Assembly: GCA_018398815.1 (NCBI GenBank)
Contig: CM031601.1
Coordinates: 34,468,306 to 34,532,305, forward strand
Length of the DNA stretch: 64,000 nucleotides
Origin: Conus ventricosus
Taxonomy: Eukaryota; Mollusca; Gastropoda; Neogastropoda; Conidae
Reading direction: 5' to 3'
The position numbers and the translations under genes are program-made. The notes under the pieces were generated by a model. That model was given only the letters and a program-made list of their open reading frames with translations, was not told the DNA's origin and did no database searches. Shown one piece after another: positions 46,068 through 57,789 of this stretch (its first letter is position 1; each line of letters begins with the position of its first letter).

Positions 46068-46215
46068 GCGATTGAAACATTTTACTGCGGTTGCAGTCCA
46101 GGAGACAGTCAAGCCCATTAGAACTGGCCATTGAAACGGTTGGGGTGCCAATGATGACTCCTTGACTGCCCAGCTGATTGAGTTCCTCATGGGAGATGAG
46201 ATGGAAAATCCAAAG
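46068..46215 (+). pseudogene. WDR19: WDR19 exon, duplicate copy with indels
   Basis: Counterpart of 26356-26499. It is 148 instead of 144 bases, with extra bases in GCGATTGAAACATTTTAC, GGTTGCAG and CCCATTAG, and losses at GGGGTGCC and GATGAGATGG. The frame is broken several times while the intact copy has none, consistent with sequence error. Confidence 0.87.
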
Positions 46216-48220
46216 GTGCTATTTAATCTAATCTGTGCGTCTGCAACAAAAAGTGTAATTCAGATACTGTTGATGTATTATGCAATGATTTGCATTGAAA
46301 GATCAATTTGTATCTTCAGCAGAATTGTAAAAAAGTAAAGGAGGCATTAGAAATACTATGATATTGAACAACTTCACCCAGATTATTACAGTGTTTTTGT
46401 TTGTTACTAGCTATCTGAACATTGTTTCGTGTTGATCTGACATAGCTTTCTTACAGTCTGTCCAGTGTTAATTGTTATTTGTTAATAAAATGTCTATGAC
46501 TTTTTTTCAGGATATGCATGTATTAGTATTTTTTTTTTTCTTTCCTTTTCATTTATGTTGGTTTTATCATGTGAAAAATGTGACAAATTGTGTGTGAAAC
46601 ATAGCATCTCATCTCATTAGGTATCACAGATCAGGTAATGTGTGCCATTGATAGGAAAATCTTTAGTTTGTTGATCTGGATTGGAATTGTACTTACAGGA
46701 ACCAATTTGTTGCCTATTCAGCACACAAGAAACAGACCAGGAGATTAGGTAACTTTATGAAAATGAATTGATTAGGTTTTGAGGGTTTTATTTCGTTCAC
46801 CTTTTTTTACTTAAAATATCATACAGTCAGGAAAATGTTCTGCATACATGTCTTCTTGGGATGTTACACACGCAGACAGAAGTGCACAAACCAGTGCTCC
46901 CTGACAGCAGTCAGCTGAAAAATCTCTGGACTGCCATCTGGGGAATATGTTTGGTCATTTTGGTCGATGTTTTCACGTCTGTAGAAGATAGATTTGTCAT
47001 GAATTACTGGTTTCATTGTTTAGGATATCTGCTTTACATTACACTTGATTTGTGCCTCTTTTCCAGTCATGCTGCAATGTGTTTTATATTCTATTGTTTC
47101 CAGCGCTTCCATCCAGTTCAGCTATGAGTAGTCTTGCTAGGGCCTAAAACTGGTACTGTTCACAACTGCAAGACCCCATGAAAAGACAACAAAAAAAAAG
47201 TAAGAAAGATTTTTTACCTCTGTTGAAGATGTGGCAATCGACTTTATTTTGACAAAACAGTCAATGGTAGCTGAATTTTAGGGCAATAATCATTCTTCAA
47301 AGATGAACAGCTATATGCTCTGTTGTGCTGTCTGAATCTTGCTCGCAAGACTGGCTGTTTTTATGGCAGTTGTATGATACTATGGTTTCACTCCTGAAAA
47401 TCAGCTGACTGAATTTTTGCTGTTTGTATTTGCAGATGCGCTGCAGTCAGGTAACATGTATTAAAATTAGCCTCCCTGCAATTTTATTTTGAGGTTTCTC
47501 AAAGATAGGTTTCTTTAAATGATTGATTTATTCATGTTGGGGCAATAGGATTGCCTCTTATGATGTTCTAGTGTGAGAAAAATATTTTGTTCAAATCTTT
47601 TTTTAAGAGGTTTGAATTCATTACTCTATGGTACCCATGGATGTGGCAAAGCAAAAAGCCAGTTCTGTTCAAGATGCAGCTGTTCTAAATCTTAATGTTC
47701 CCTTTCGCCAGGGCGAGTCTTGGTGGCTTTAAGACAGCTTGATCTTTGATTCTTCCCCCCTGATGTGTGCTATGAACAGCACAGTGGACAGGCAGACAAG
47801 TTGTTTCCCATCCAGTCTAGAGATAAGACAGTGATGGCCGTTTACCCCAATCCTTCAGCAGCGCCTAAGTGCGTCCAGGCCTGCAGTTGCTTCTGTATAG
47901 GCAGATATGATGGACCTCTGGTGGCTCTGTCGAGGGTGTTACATGCCATTGATCCAGGCCACCTTCAAGGCAAGGTTATCAGTGGCCCAAGCTGACAACA
48001 CTCCACTGAAGGTCACAGAAGGTTCAGATGATTTGAAATTCTTTTCACCAATTGTTGAAATGAGGCTTGTGATCAGTATCTCCCTTTCCAAGCTCTCTAT
48101 TTAGTCTCTTCTCTTTTGTTTTATTTTCTGTCTTTCAGAAATAATGTTCTGGAATGTGAAAGAAAGAAAGGATAATATTTTGTTTGAGAATCCTTGTGTA
48201 CAGGGTTCATTGCATTGGGC
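46216..48220. other. WDR19 intron (second copy), unannotated
   Basis: Counterpart of 26500-28489, nothing further recognised. Confidence 0.5.
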
Positions 48221-48224
48221 TCAT

Positions 48225-48440
48225 TGTGCCCTTGCCTTGGTTGGAGGGCTTGTGTGGTCCAGTGATCCCTTTGGCACTGCTGACGGGGGCAAAGAATACC
48301 TGCATGGAAGATTGCTTTTCAATATGCTTCTAGGCTTATTACAGCCAAATTGCCAAACTGCCTAAGCACAACGTGGTTGGTGTTGATATTTCCTCGTGTT
48401 GGTCTCCCATCATAGACAGGCTAAGGGGTTAGGGCCTGAA
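48225..48440 (+). mobile_element. LINE 5' end fragment (second copy)
   Basis: Counterpart of 28490-28745. Confidence 0.7.
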
Positions 48441-50654
48441 AAGTTACACAGCCTCTTTCTTATGTTCTGCTTTGCCTTTTATAGGCTCACGTAGGACCGA
48501 CAGTTCTTTTCCCTTCAATTCCCACAGGACTGTCAATTGTAGAATTAGAAAAAAAAATCACTTAAAAACCAATATTTGTTAAGAGTTAGGATATGAAACA
48601 TTCAAAAGCTGGTTAGTATATGTATTGAGCTAGTTGGGGTGAAAAAAGATCAAGTTTCTGTCTTGATCTTTCATTCTTCTAGAGCCAGGTAAAGATAAGA
48701 AATCCTTTTTTTTCACTGAACTGACACAGGCAAATGTTCTTTCTTGTATATAATCCAGGAAACACAAATGACTTTGGAGCAGTCTGTTTATTCACTAAAA
48801 TATCAAGAAATGTTCAATAGGAATTTTTGATACATATTATAGCCAACAGGGCCCACTTTATGATCCACTTAAATACTGGAAAGGGGTTGTGGCTCTCTTG
48901 GGGCAGTGGCTAACCTGTTAGGTGAACGGTGGCACAGCTGGAAAAAAATGGAAATCTTGATGCCAGTCTAAATTTTGAAGCCCCAAAACTCCTCCTCGTC
49001 ATGTCCGGTACATGTTGTCCTTCTAGCTCAAGTCATCACTACTATTACTGTTAATAATACGCACCAGCGCGCTACTGGCGTTGCAAAATTACACACTCCT
49101 TACTAATAAGTCAAGTTGCTCCCAAACTGTCAACAGTAAGAAGGATCTAAGCTAAAGCACTCCGTACACTAAACAAAAGAAAATATTCTGTATCTTGATA
49201 TTTGTTATTGACTTTAAACACACATCAAAGAGAAATGTGCATAATATTCTGTCTTTTATGGTTCTACATGATTTCTTTATTAGTTCCTTTTCTTTTTTTT
49301 CTTCTTCATCACACACACCCTCCGCGGGGTGCAACCCTTGCCGTGGTTGGAGGGCTTGCGTGGCTCCTGTGAGCTTTTAGGCTTTGCTGACGGGCGGCCA
49401 TCCTCAAAACTCAGCTAGATGGGTAGTTGGTTGAACACTGCTAGGCCTGGAAAGCCAAGTGCTGACGGCCAAGCATTACGTAGGTAGGAATGATGCCCCT
49501 GGTAGGGTCTCCCATGTACAGAAAGGTAGGAGTGAGGCCAGACTAATAGTAACCCACCTTTTTCCTATTCTGTCTTCTGCCTTTCTTAAACGGATCTTTT
49601 TCTTTCTTCGTCTCCCCTTCAAGTCTCTTTCCACACTCCTTTCTCTCTGTGGTCCCTTAAGATCCGCCGCGTTGGCCGTGCGGTGCGACGTGTCGGTAGG
49701 GGGATGGAGATCCTGGTGATTGAGAGGGAGCGCTCTCATAACAATCACTTTGGCTCGGACCTCTTCCTTGACAGGGAGTACACATTGGCCGGGTTTGTAC
49801 TAATCGGCTCCCCTTCTTGGGGCTGGCGGTTCAAAAAACGGCTTTCTCGGCTGCCAGATAACACCTTGTAGTGACTCAGCTCTTGTTCCCGGGAGTTGGC
49901 ATGATCAGGGGGGATTGGGTTGGTAGGTTTTTGTCTGTTGTATATCTCTCCTGAAGATGGAAGGGGTCAAGGGACAGTGATTCTTGCTGGCCCCTTAGTT
50001 GGACTCCAAGGTGGGTGGGTAAGGGAGGGATGAAAATATAATAAAATACACATGGCTTTTTTAAAAAAAATACCCCCCAAAGGAAAGAGGAAGGCAGCTT
50101 CCCCTTGTTCAGATGACTTTTCAAAACAGACAGCGATTCTGTTACTGAGGTACTGACAGAAAGACAGGTTTCTGGGCTTCTGGCTCGTGTGATGGGGAAG
50201 GACGGGCAGCGGAAAGACCCTTTCATCGCTGAGCCCGTGTTGCCATCCAAAGGGCCTTTCTAGTCTAGCAGGGTGGACCCTCAGTCAGTCCAAAAGGTTG
50301 AGGGATGGCTCATTTCTAATTCATGTCGATCTAAAAAGCAATCTGTACAACTGTCCGTCTGGAGAGCAAACAAAGATGGTGGACAGGGGGGAGATCGGGT
50401 GACTCCTCATAATCAGTTAAATCGTCCCAAGGTTGTGATTCGCTGCAGAGATCTATCAGGGGTCTCAGATGGCAGAAATCAAGACGGGAACTGGCGTCCC
50501 AAGGTGCTGAGGAGGTGCGCAGGGTGACGGTAAGAAAGGTTCTGAGAGAGTGGGACACAAACCACTCTTTCTGAACGTTCTGCATCCCCTATGCTGCCTC
50601 CGGTCTTCAAAGTGAGCGTCGGAGTACGATACCTAAAATGTTCATGTTCAAGCG

Positions 50655-50900
50655 GGATGTGCCGTCCCCGTTAAGGTGTTTCAGGATGCCAGAGGTTTGG
50701 CCATGTCAGAGACCGCTGTTCTGGGCAGGAGGTGTGCGGTATTTGCTGCAAGGCAACCCATGATGGGGCCGTGTAAAGATCGGCACATTGTGCAAACTGC
50801 CCGGGTGGCGGACCATCCCTCCTCTTCACGAAATTGTCCTATGTGGATTCAGGAATCTGCATTAAAAGAGTTTAAGACAGAAAGAAGATCTCCTTTTTTT
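50655..50900 (+). pseudogene. LINE ORF1 zinc-knuckle region
   Basis: Across shifting frames: CF-x-CQRFGHV (50681-50706), a cysteine about RDRCSGQEVC (50710-50735), then ATHDGPCKD and HIVQT (50755-50800). This is a CCHC knuckle of nucleic-acid-binding LINE ORF1 proteins. The parallel region of the downstream LINE (60380-60480) reads better: KCQKCGHVRSDRCSGQEVC. Confidence 0.7.
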
Positions 50901-51424
50901 GAAGCCCGCAAGCAGGTTGTGGGCAGTTCGCGGCCACAGATCTTCATATGCTTCGGCCGTAAAGAAAATTTCCACTCGGTCAGTTGCTGCCAGGACTGAT
51001 GACTTTATCTTTTTCATAGACACTTGCAAGATAGAACTGTCAGCTCTGGTGAAGCAGGTCCACCACCTCCCAAACCCACAGGGAAGCCCCTGGTGGGCAA
51101 AAATCCGCCACCCTCAGACTGCCCAGCAGTATACAACATCTGCTGCTGGGCAGATTAAAAAACCAGGCAACCCGCAACTCGAATTCCTCTGTCAGTGCCC
51201 GTGGGGCAAGGGAGTTCAACCCAGGTGGAGATGGGGGAGATGAGGAAGAAACCTCACCTCTCCCCAAATCCAGACTCCACCATCTCCAAAACTCCAGGCC
51301 TTTGTCACCTGCGAGGCAAGTCTGCAGCAGGTCTCAAAGGCACCACAGTCCAGTGAAAACTAACTAATTAAATTTGCTCCATTAGATGCGGACGTTGAGA
51401 GGAGCTGACCTGATTTCTCTCCTT

Positions 51425-52090
51425 ATTCGCCTCTGCCCATGGATAGTAAATATTCATTGGAATATCGTTGGTCTAAATTCCAACTTCGAGGAGCTGCAGC
51501 TTCTGTGTCAGTCTCTAAAACCTTCCGTAGTGGCTCTTCAAGAAACTCAATTCAAAGCCAGAAGACCTTTACTCTTTCTGGCGGCTTTAATATTCTTTCG
51601 ATAACTCTGCCAACCATCCACGTTGGGACTGTCGGGCGGTGTTGCCCTTCTCCTACACAAAACTTTGTTGTATAGTCTGTCATTCTGTCTACCTCCCTTC
51701 AGGCTGTAGCTTGCGGAGAGTCATCTCCACAAGACTTTGACAATTGTTCCTTTATCTCTTCACTTCTGTCCCGGTTTGTCGTCAGGACCTTGTCAGTCTG
51801 ATAGAAGAACTTCCTCGACCTTTTTTGCTTGTTGGGTGACTGTAACGGTCACAATCCTCTTTGGGGTAGTGCCAGTACGTCTCCAGAGTTTGCTAATTGA
51901 GATGTCCTTTCAGATTTGGTTTTGTGTTGCGTCTGAAACGACGGTTCTGCAACTTATTCCACTTTCCACTGGTTCACTTTTCGATGCTTAAGATTTGCGG
52001 TTTGTGACCCCTCGCTGGTCCGGGACTATGAGTGGTCTTGTCCATGAGATCTGCACGGAAAGTGACCATTTCCCTGTCTTGTACAGCCCA
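51425..52090 (+). pseudogene. LINE apurinic-like endonuclease (frameshifted)
   Basis: Starts IHWNIVGLNSNFEELQLLCQ (from about 51455; IHWNIRG is usual), then LKPSVVALQETQFKA with the catalytic E, and later VGDCNGHNPLWG (51834-51870), matching the conserved GDFNAHN-x-LWG block. The final SDH-type histidine appears as SDHFPVL near 52060. Frames shift several times. The enzyme nicks target DNA for target-primed reverse transcription. Confidence 0.8.
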
Positions 52091-52749
52091 TATTTAATGA
52101 AACCGACTCTGGTCTCTCAACATCCTCAATTATAAGAAAGCAAACTTGGGATTTTTTCAACCACTATTTCAAAAAGATTTCCAGGACACTGATTTTTTAG
52201 AGTCAGACCCCCCCCCCCCCCCCCCAGCAGGAATCACTGACTAACACCGTGTTCAAGTGTGCTTGTAAAAAACTGTTTCAGTGTCTTCGACAACTCCAAA
52301 TGCCAAAAAACACTGGTTCAATAGACTGCCCAACAATTTCAAAACGTTCGCAAACGGGCTCAGCATCGGGTATACCAACGACCCTTCGGGGTCCCAACGC
52401 TAGAGCCATCAGAACTCTGTGCTAATCGAGGGACACACTTTCATAATCAGTAAACGTCGGTTCATGGAGAAACTTCTGCTCCAGGCTGACATCTAAAACT
52501 TCCAGAAAAAAAGTCTGGAAATCATTAGAAAAATCTAAGGGAAGAACACCAACCCCTCATTCATCCTTGAAACTTGTGATGCTCTGATCTTGACAAACAA
52601 GCTGTGCCAATCTGTTGGCCTCCACATCCAACAGAATCCTCTTCTTCAAATATATCTGCAGTCTTTTTAAGAAACAAAGAGGTTAGAGAGAAATCTTCAT
52701 ACATTTACACAGACAACTCTGAAACTATAATTTCCTTTTTCAATCGTGG

Positions 52750-53810
52750 AAACCCTCAAATCAGCTTTACAAACCTGCTCTGATTCTGCCTTGGTCTGGC
52801 ATGACATTCATTATTCAGGTTGTGTAACATTTTCCCAGAAAGCTGTCCTCCAGACTCGTCTCAAAGTCTAGAACCATATCTGGACCACAGGGTCCTTTCC
52901 GCCTCCTGGCGGGAAAATGCCCTGATCATTCCCATTCCAATGACTGGAAAGGACCTACCAAACCCTTCCCAACTATCGCCAATTGCTCTGACCAGCTGCT
53001 CGGTAAACAGATGGAAAAGATGCGTCAATCCCGTTGATGTGCGAGCTGGAAACCGATGGTCTTTTGGCCAGGAACAGTGGCGCGTTTCCGGAAGTACCAC
53101 TCGACGGTTGACCATCTAATCCGTCTGGAACACCACCATCCGCAACGCCTTTGTTAACAAGCAGCATGTGGTCGCTATCTTTTTCGACCTGTAATGGCGT
53201 ACGACACCACGTGGAAAACTGGAGTCCTCATGGACCTGCACAGACTTGGTTTCGGAGTCCAGACCGTCACTGCCTCTGGTCATTCAAATTTTTAGCCGTT
53301 TTCGACAGTTCCAGGTGCGTGTTGGCACCACATCTCTGACACATCCATGGGCAGAGAGTTGGGGGTCTCAGGGAGCATCTTTCTCCCGCCCTTATTCAGC
53401 ATTAAAAATTAATGACTTTGTCCATATCGGTAAACTGGGCACCGAGGTCCTCTCTGTTTGTTGATGACTTTGCGCTCTATGCAGTTGGAGCTTCTTACCA
53501 CAGTGTACAGCGTCGACTCCAACTTTGCGTCAAAAAATCCAACTTGTGGGCCGAGGAAAATGGTTTACCTTCTACCGTACCAAAACTCAGTCAATTATTT
53601 CCACATTTTTCGTCGATTCGTTGATGATCCTGAAATTTCGTCTTAGACAAGTCCACCATTCCAGTTGTAATGAAGCCAAATTCCTGGGATTGAGTTATTT
53701 TTGACCAAAAACTCTACTTTCTCAGCCACATCAAAAACCTCAAAACTTCTTGCCAGAAAGCTCTGTATATTCTGCGGGTCGTAGCATCACACGACTGGGG
53801 CGCTGATAAG
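52750..53810 (+). pseudogene. LINE reverse transcriptase (frameshifted)
   Basis: Pieces in family order: a PxGPDG-like start near 52785, YRxIALTSC (52975-53000), FVNKQHVVAIFFDL (53148-53190) followed by AYDTTWK (53199-53219), GSILSPALF-like (53372-53400), LFVDDFALYAVGA (53453-53492, with the catalytic VDD) and AKFLG-FDQKLNFLSHIKNL (about 53675-53745). The catalytic aspartates are present in the sequence, but the frame is interrupted repeatedly. Confidence 0.82.
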
Positions 53811-54359
53811 AAAACCTTTTGCTGACCTCATTCAGAGGCCGTGGTCCGTTCCAAACTGGACTCGGTTGTGCGTGTACGGCTCTGCAAGACCCTCTTACCT
53901 CAAACGCTGGACCTTCCACCTTAAGGCTTCGTTCTGTCTTGGAGCGTTCCCCACCACCCCTGTGTGACAGCCTGTTCGCAGAGGCGGGATTGAACCTTAC
54001 ATTGTCCAACCGCAGGCTGAAAACTGTCTTTGAATTTTTATATCCGAACTTTTCTCAGAACCGCAAAATCCTGCCTATATGACTGTGTCTTTGTCCTTCC
54101 GTTCCAAAAGTAAGTTTGAAAACAACCGAAATGTTATTTCCGCCGTTTGGTCTTCGTATGCAGCCTCACGTGCGGAAGCAGGGGGGTTTAGCTGACCTAG
54201 AGTTGTGTCGGATTTTTTCTAAGTTTCCGGATCAACCTCCGTGGACCTTCTTCACGCCTGAGATTCCATTTGATCTTGCAGCTTTTCGCAAATGAGTCTA
54301 CCAGCTCTTGGCGTACAAGGCTTTGTATTGCTGAGCTCTGTGCCAATTCCATCCTATCA

Positions 54360-55165
54360 AAAAGTTTTCACTGACGGTTTCCAAGTTCTGAAGAGGGAGT
54401 GGCCTGTGCAGCCTACTGCCCTGGGGCTCCTTCTCAGTAACTGTTTTGAAACTATTCATTGCAGTGTTTGTATTATTCTGCTGAACTTACTGCTTCTGGT
54501 TTGTCTTTAAGATTAATATCACAATCTTCGAAGAGGACTTTCTGGTTCTGTCGGATTCGCTGTCAGCTTTGGAGGTTATAGCTGGCCGCAACCTTCAGCA
54601 TCCAGAAAACTTTTACTTTTTTTTGGAACTTTTTAGCAACTTGAAGCCGGCGGTTTACATCATTACTTTGCTTGGGTTCCTGGTTCATGTTGGCATCGGC
54701 GGGGAACGAAATGGTTGATAGTTTAGCCAAGAAGCCTCAATGTGAGAAAACTGTCCAACTTTTATATCCCTGCTCAGACGTGAAACCCAAAATTATCGTT
54801 ATGTGAGAGACCTCTGGCAGGAGGATTGGAAACACAAGGACGACTAACAAACTCTTTCAGATCTGTCCAAACCTTAAGGACTTCCTCCCAACACGTCGGG
54901 TGGTCGTAAAGAGGAAGTAACGGTTCTGTGCCGGCTGCACACCGGCCATTCATATTTTACCCATGCTTAACTTTAAAGAGTGAAGAAGCTCCGCTGGTGC
55001 ATTCCATGTCATGCGCCACTCACAATGAAACATGTTCTTTTAGAGTGTTGGGACTTGCACGATGTGAGACACAAAACATTTTTTCGGCGGAGTCCATGAA
55101 GTTCCTGTTCAGGGACTTGTCCCGACCTGACGTGATCCTTGAGTTTTTGAGAGAGATTTAACATT
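54360..55165 (+). pseudogene. LINE RNase H and C-terminal Cys/His motif
   Basis: VFTDG (54365-54379) matches the first catalytic block of RNase H. The later WVPGHVG-x-GNE-x-VDSLAKKA pattern can be followed at about 54668-54740 over two frame shifts. The C-terminal frame 54928-55161 reads IPCHAPLT-like (55005-55030) then HVLLE (55033-55045) and RDLSRPDVILEFLREI with a stop, as in the C-terminal zinc-binding tail of RNase H-bearing LINEs. Confidence 0.72.
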
Positions 55166-55251
55166 TTTTATCTGATTTAGATTTACGGCAAGAAAGATTT
55201 TTACAAATTTTGGTGCGTTTGTAGACGATGTCATTTAACAAGATGTGGTGA

Positions 55252-55253
<2 letters not shown>

Positions 55254-55288
<35 letters not shown>
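55254..55288. repeat. 35-base poly-T run
   Basis: Uninterrupted T run between the LINE C-terminus and its conserved tail. Counterpart at 34972-35000 with a different length. Confidence 0.9.
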
Positions 55289-55294
<6 letters not shown>

Positions 55295-55375
55295 ATGGTG
55301 AGTTGATTTTAACATGGTGACAGCCCTGATATGGCCCTTTGCGGTCGGCTCCTGGGACTATAAGCACATTATCTT

Positions 55376-55899
55376 ATTCCTAATCACACACAGAGTTTGT
55401 GTCCTAAATCATAGATCAGTTCACCATGCTGAATCTTTCTGTTGCTGATTTTATGTATCAAACTTGACAAAGGAAAGAAAAACAAATTTGTTCATTGGTC
55501 AGATTAATGTTGGCCAATTCCGTTGGCAGTCAAAATGTGTAGGGGTGGAAAGTCGTGCTCATTGCACTCAGAGTAGCAGTGGCAAGTATCACTGTCACTG
55601 TGGTATACCACTCATGTCAAGAAGATGCAAGCACACCACAGAGGTGTTCTGTGGGTAGATTCATCCATCACAAAGAACCCTGTGTCTGGAGTGAAGATTC
55701 TGTCACTGGTGAATGAGGGATCTTCAGAAATTACAGGACAGACCAATAGTACATCACAAAAATTTTCTGTCCCACTGGCTTGGTTTGATCAATGAATATT
55801 ATTCAACACAGGACTTTGATGCTGAAAAAAAAGAAATAAACAACAAAATAGCTTTAGATATTGTCAGTGTATCCACAGTGATGGACATCTTTGTTCCAG
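55376..55899. other. WDR19 intron end, unannotated
   Basis: Ordinary intronic sequence leading to the acceptor TTTGTTCCAG. Confidence 0.5.
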
Positions 55900-55998
55900 G
55901 GAAGCCAAGTATCTGTTCCGTATGTACATGGCGCTGAAAAGATATCTGGGATGCCGCCCGTATGCTATTATCTTGCCAGAGAAGATACAAAGTACTGG
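55900..55998 (+). CDS. WDR19: WDR19/IFT144 exon (last visible)
   Basis: After TTGTTCCAG the sequence gives EAKYLFRMYMALKRY, continuing from GNPK of exon 26356-26499. After shifts it gives DAAR, AII, AREDxQSTG, before the donor GTAAGA. Vertebrate WDR19 reads [20 protein letters not shown] and then AREEQSAGNYRNAHD (from memory), so the exon ends within that glycine/asparagine boundary in phase 2. There is one extra G at the start, and about four single-base indels in 99 bases. The exon lies in the error-rich second copy; the first copy is unreadable here. Following exons must lie beyond 64000. Confidence 0.88.
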
Positions 55999-56509
55999 GT
56001 AAGATCGACCTGTTTGTGTTTGCTTTAATGAAGATGAAGTGAATAAGATTGACCCTTTCATTTTGCAGATTTCCTTTTGCCATTTTTGATAAACTTAATC
56101 TGTATTGAAGCAGCTGAAATGCAGAACTTGTCATGAAACTCTCTGCAGAAGAAACTGTTGTAAAATTAGGAAACCGTCTTTCATACAGGAAGAACATGAA
56201 ATCACCAGTATGCCTCTATGTTCCATCAATTGGGTTTGTAAGTTGGCTTCATTCTCAGCCTCACCTACTTCCAGCTAGTAGCAACTTGGTGTGGTGGTGT
56301 GTTGAGAGTAGCCAGCCCCTTAACCCTTTCTGCTTGTGCTGTTGTCATCTGTGGGCCAAAAAAGTTTTGACTGCGAGTTGGAAAGGAATTGGGTTCAGTC
56401 AAGGATGTGGACTGTTGCCCCCAGCGCTTTCCTACAGGGAGAGATCCAGCGGAGGTCGCTGACTGAGTCAAAGGTAAAGTGCATCCTCAGTTTATTTCCG
56501 CGGAAAAGG
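55999..56509. other. WDR19 intron, unannotated
   Basis: Starts with donor GTAAGATCG. Nothing else recognised. Confidence 0.5.
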
Positions 56510-57020
56510 GACAGCACAGTCTCAGGAAAGGACTGTCCATATATTTCAGGCCTCAGGGAAAGACTGTCCATATTATTTCAGGTCTCAGGGAAAGGACTGT
56601 CCATACATTTCAGGCCTCAGGAAAGACTGTCCATACATTTTCAGGCCTCAGGAAAAGAACTGCCCCATATATTTCAGGCCTCAGGAACGACTGTCTATTA
56701 TTTTCAGGGCCTCTGGAAAGACTGTTCCATACATTTTCAGGTTCAGGGAAAGGACTGTCGGTTTCATCTCCAGGTTCAGGAAAGATGTCGGTATCATCTA
56801 GGCTCAGAAAGGACTGTCCATACATATAAGGTCTCAGGAAAAAAGTCCGTCATTACATCTCAGTCTCAGGAAAAGACTGTCCATACATATCAGGTCTCAG
56901 GAAAGGATGTCCATCATTTCAGGTCTCAGGAATGCTGTCCATACATTTCAGGTCACAGGAAAGATGTCCATACATTTCAGGTCACAGGAAAAAAGACTGT
57001 CCATACATTTCAGGTCACAG
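56510..57020. repeat. 31-bp tandem array
   Basis: About 16 units of AGGAAAGGACTGTCCATACA followed by TTTCAGGTCTC. GACTGT landmarks at 56531, 56562, 56595 and 56625 show a period of 30-33 bases, consensus 31. Most units contain CATTTCAGG, which looks like a splice acceptor. The period is not a multiple of three, so the long open frame across it (56336-57034) is incidental. Confidence 0.92.
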
Positions 57021-57789
57021 GTATTGTTCCATGAGTGAGGTTGTGACTATTTTGATGTTGAGGTATGATGATTAATGAATATGTTGTATAATGTTGACCT
57101 GCTCACTACATTCTGAATTTGTCTTGGCTTGTACTGCTAATGGAAGTGCTTGGTCAGTCATCAGGAGAGGACCTCTACTTATTTTTATCCCACCCCTTTC
57201 AGTTCAGGGAATTTGATTAAGTCGGTCTTTTGGGATTCACGCAAGATGATGTTTTGGTTTCTCTCAGTTGCTAAGATTTCACAATTTCAGGACTTGTTTT
57301 CCAAGGCCGTTTTCTGTGTCTCGCTTGTGCAGTTTTTCCAATGTTTCAAGTCGTACTGGCAATTCGTCCTGAGCACGTGCCAGTTTTGAGTAATATATCT
57401 TTGGCCGTTTAGTCAGGTAATCTTCCTCAAATCCTCAGCAGTGTCCTTTCTGCCTAGGTTGTGAAGATCCTCTTCTGTATTTTTCCTATATGTGCAAGTT
57501 CACAAGATGATCAGGTCTCACCTATTCCATATTTTTCAGTTTTCTCTCTTCCTTTCATTAATATGGTGAAAAAGGGAACATTTCTGAGCAGGATTACCAG
57601 ATGTTTTGTCTTCTTCTTGTGGGTTTGGTGTTGTATTGCGAGACGCAACTTTTCTTTCAATATCCTGGGAGCTCCCTCTTTGAGTCATTCTTATTTTTGG
57701 GAGGACATCTGTTGGCCCTTATCAAACAGCAGGAAGATCTCACCTTGGAGTGTGGGTTCTTTCTGGTGATCGAGGATCTTTTTTATTTT
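57021..57789. other. Intronic sequence, probable unclassified repeat
   Basis: T-rich on the + strand, with no domain or named repeat recognised. The degraded counterpart is at 36400-37140. Confidence 0.35.

Larger units (their letters stand above)
49320..55375 (+). mobile_element. Non-LTR retrotransposon (LINE) with RNase H
   Basis: About 6 kb, near full length, same strand as WDR19. Order: a leader with TTGCCGTGGTTGGAGGGCTT (from 49336), ORF1 with a zinc knuckle, an apurinic-type endonuclease, reverse transcriptase, RNase H, a C-terminal Cys/His motif, a 35-base T run (55254-55288) and the tail GGCCCTTTGCGGTCGGCTCC near 55340. RNase H after RT points to the I/Nimb side of the LINE tree rather than RTE, CR1 or L1; the exact clade needs a phylogeny. 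All ORFs are frameshifted here, partly from assembly error. Confidence 0.85.

Noticed and set aside
40470..46215. A real second set of WDR19 exons (tandem exon duplication)
   Set aside because: The copies sit in an assembly-duplicated block with the same satellite variant order and are damaged only by random indels.
56336..57034. 232-codon open frame with a repeated GLSIHFQ-like unit
   Set aside because: It runs through the 31-bp array, whose period is not a multiple of three, and the repeated peptide has no known domain.
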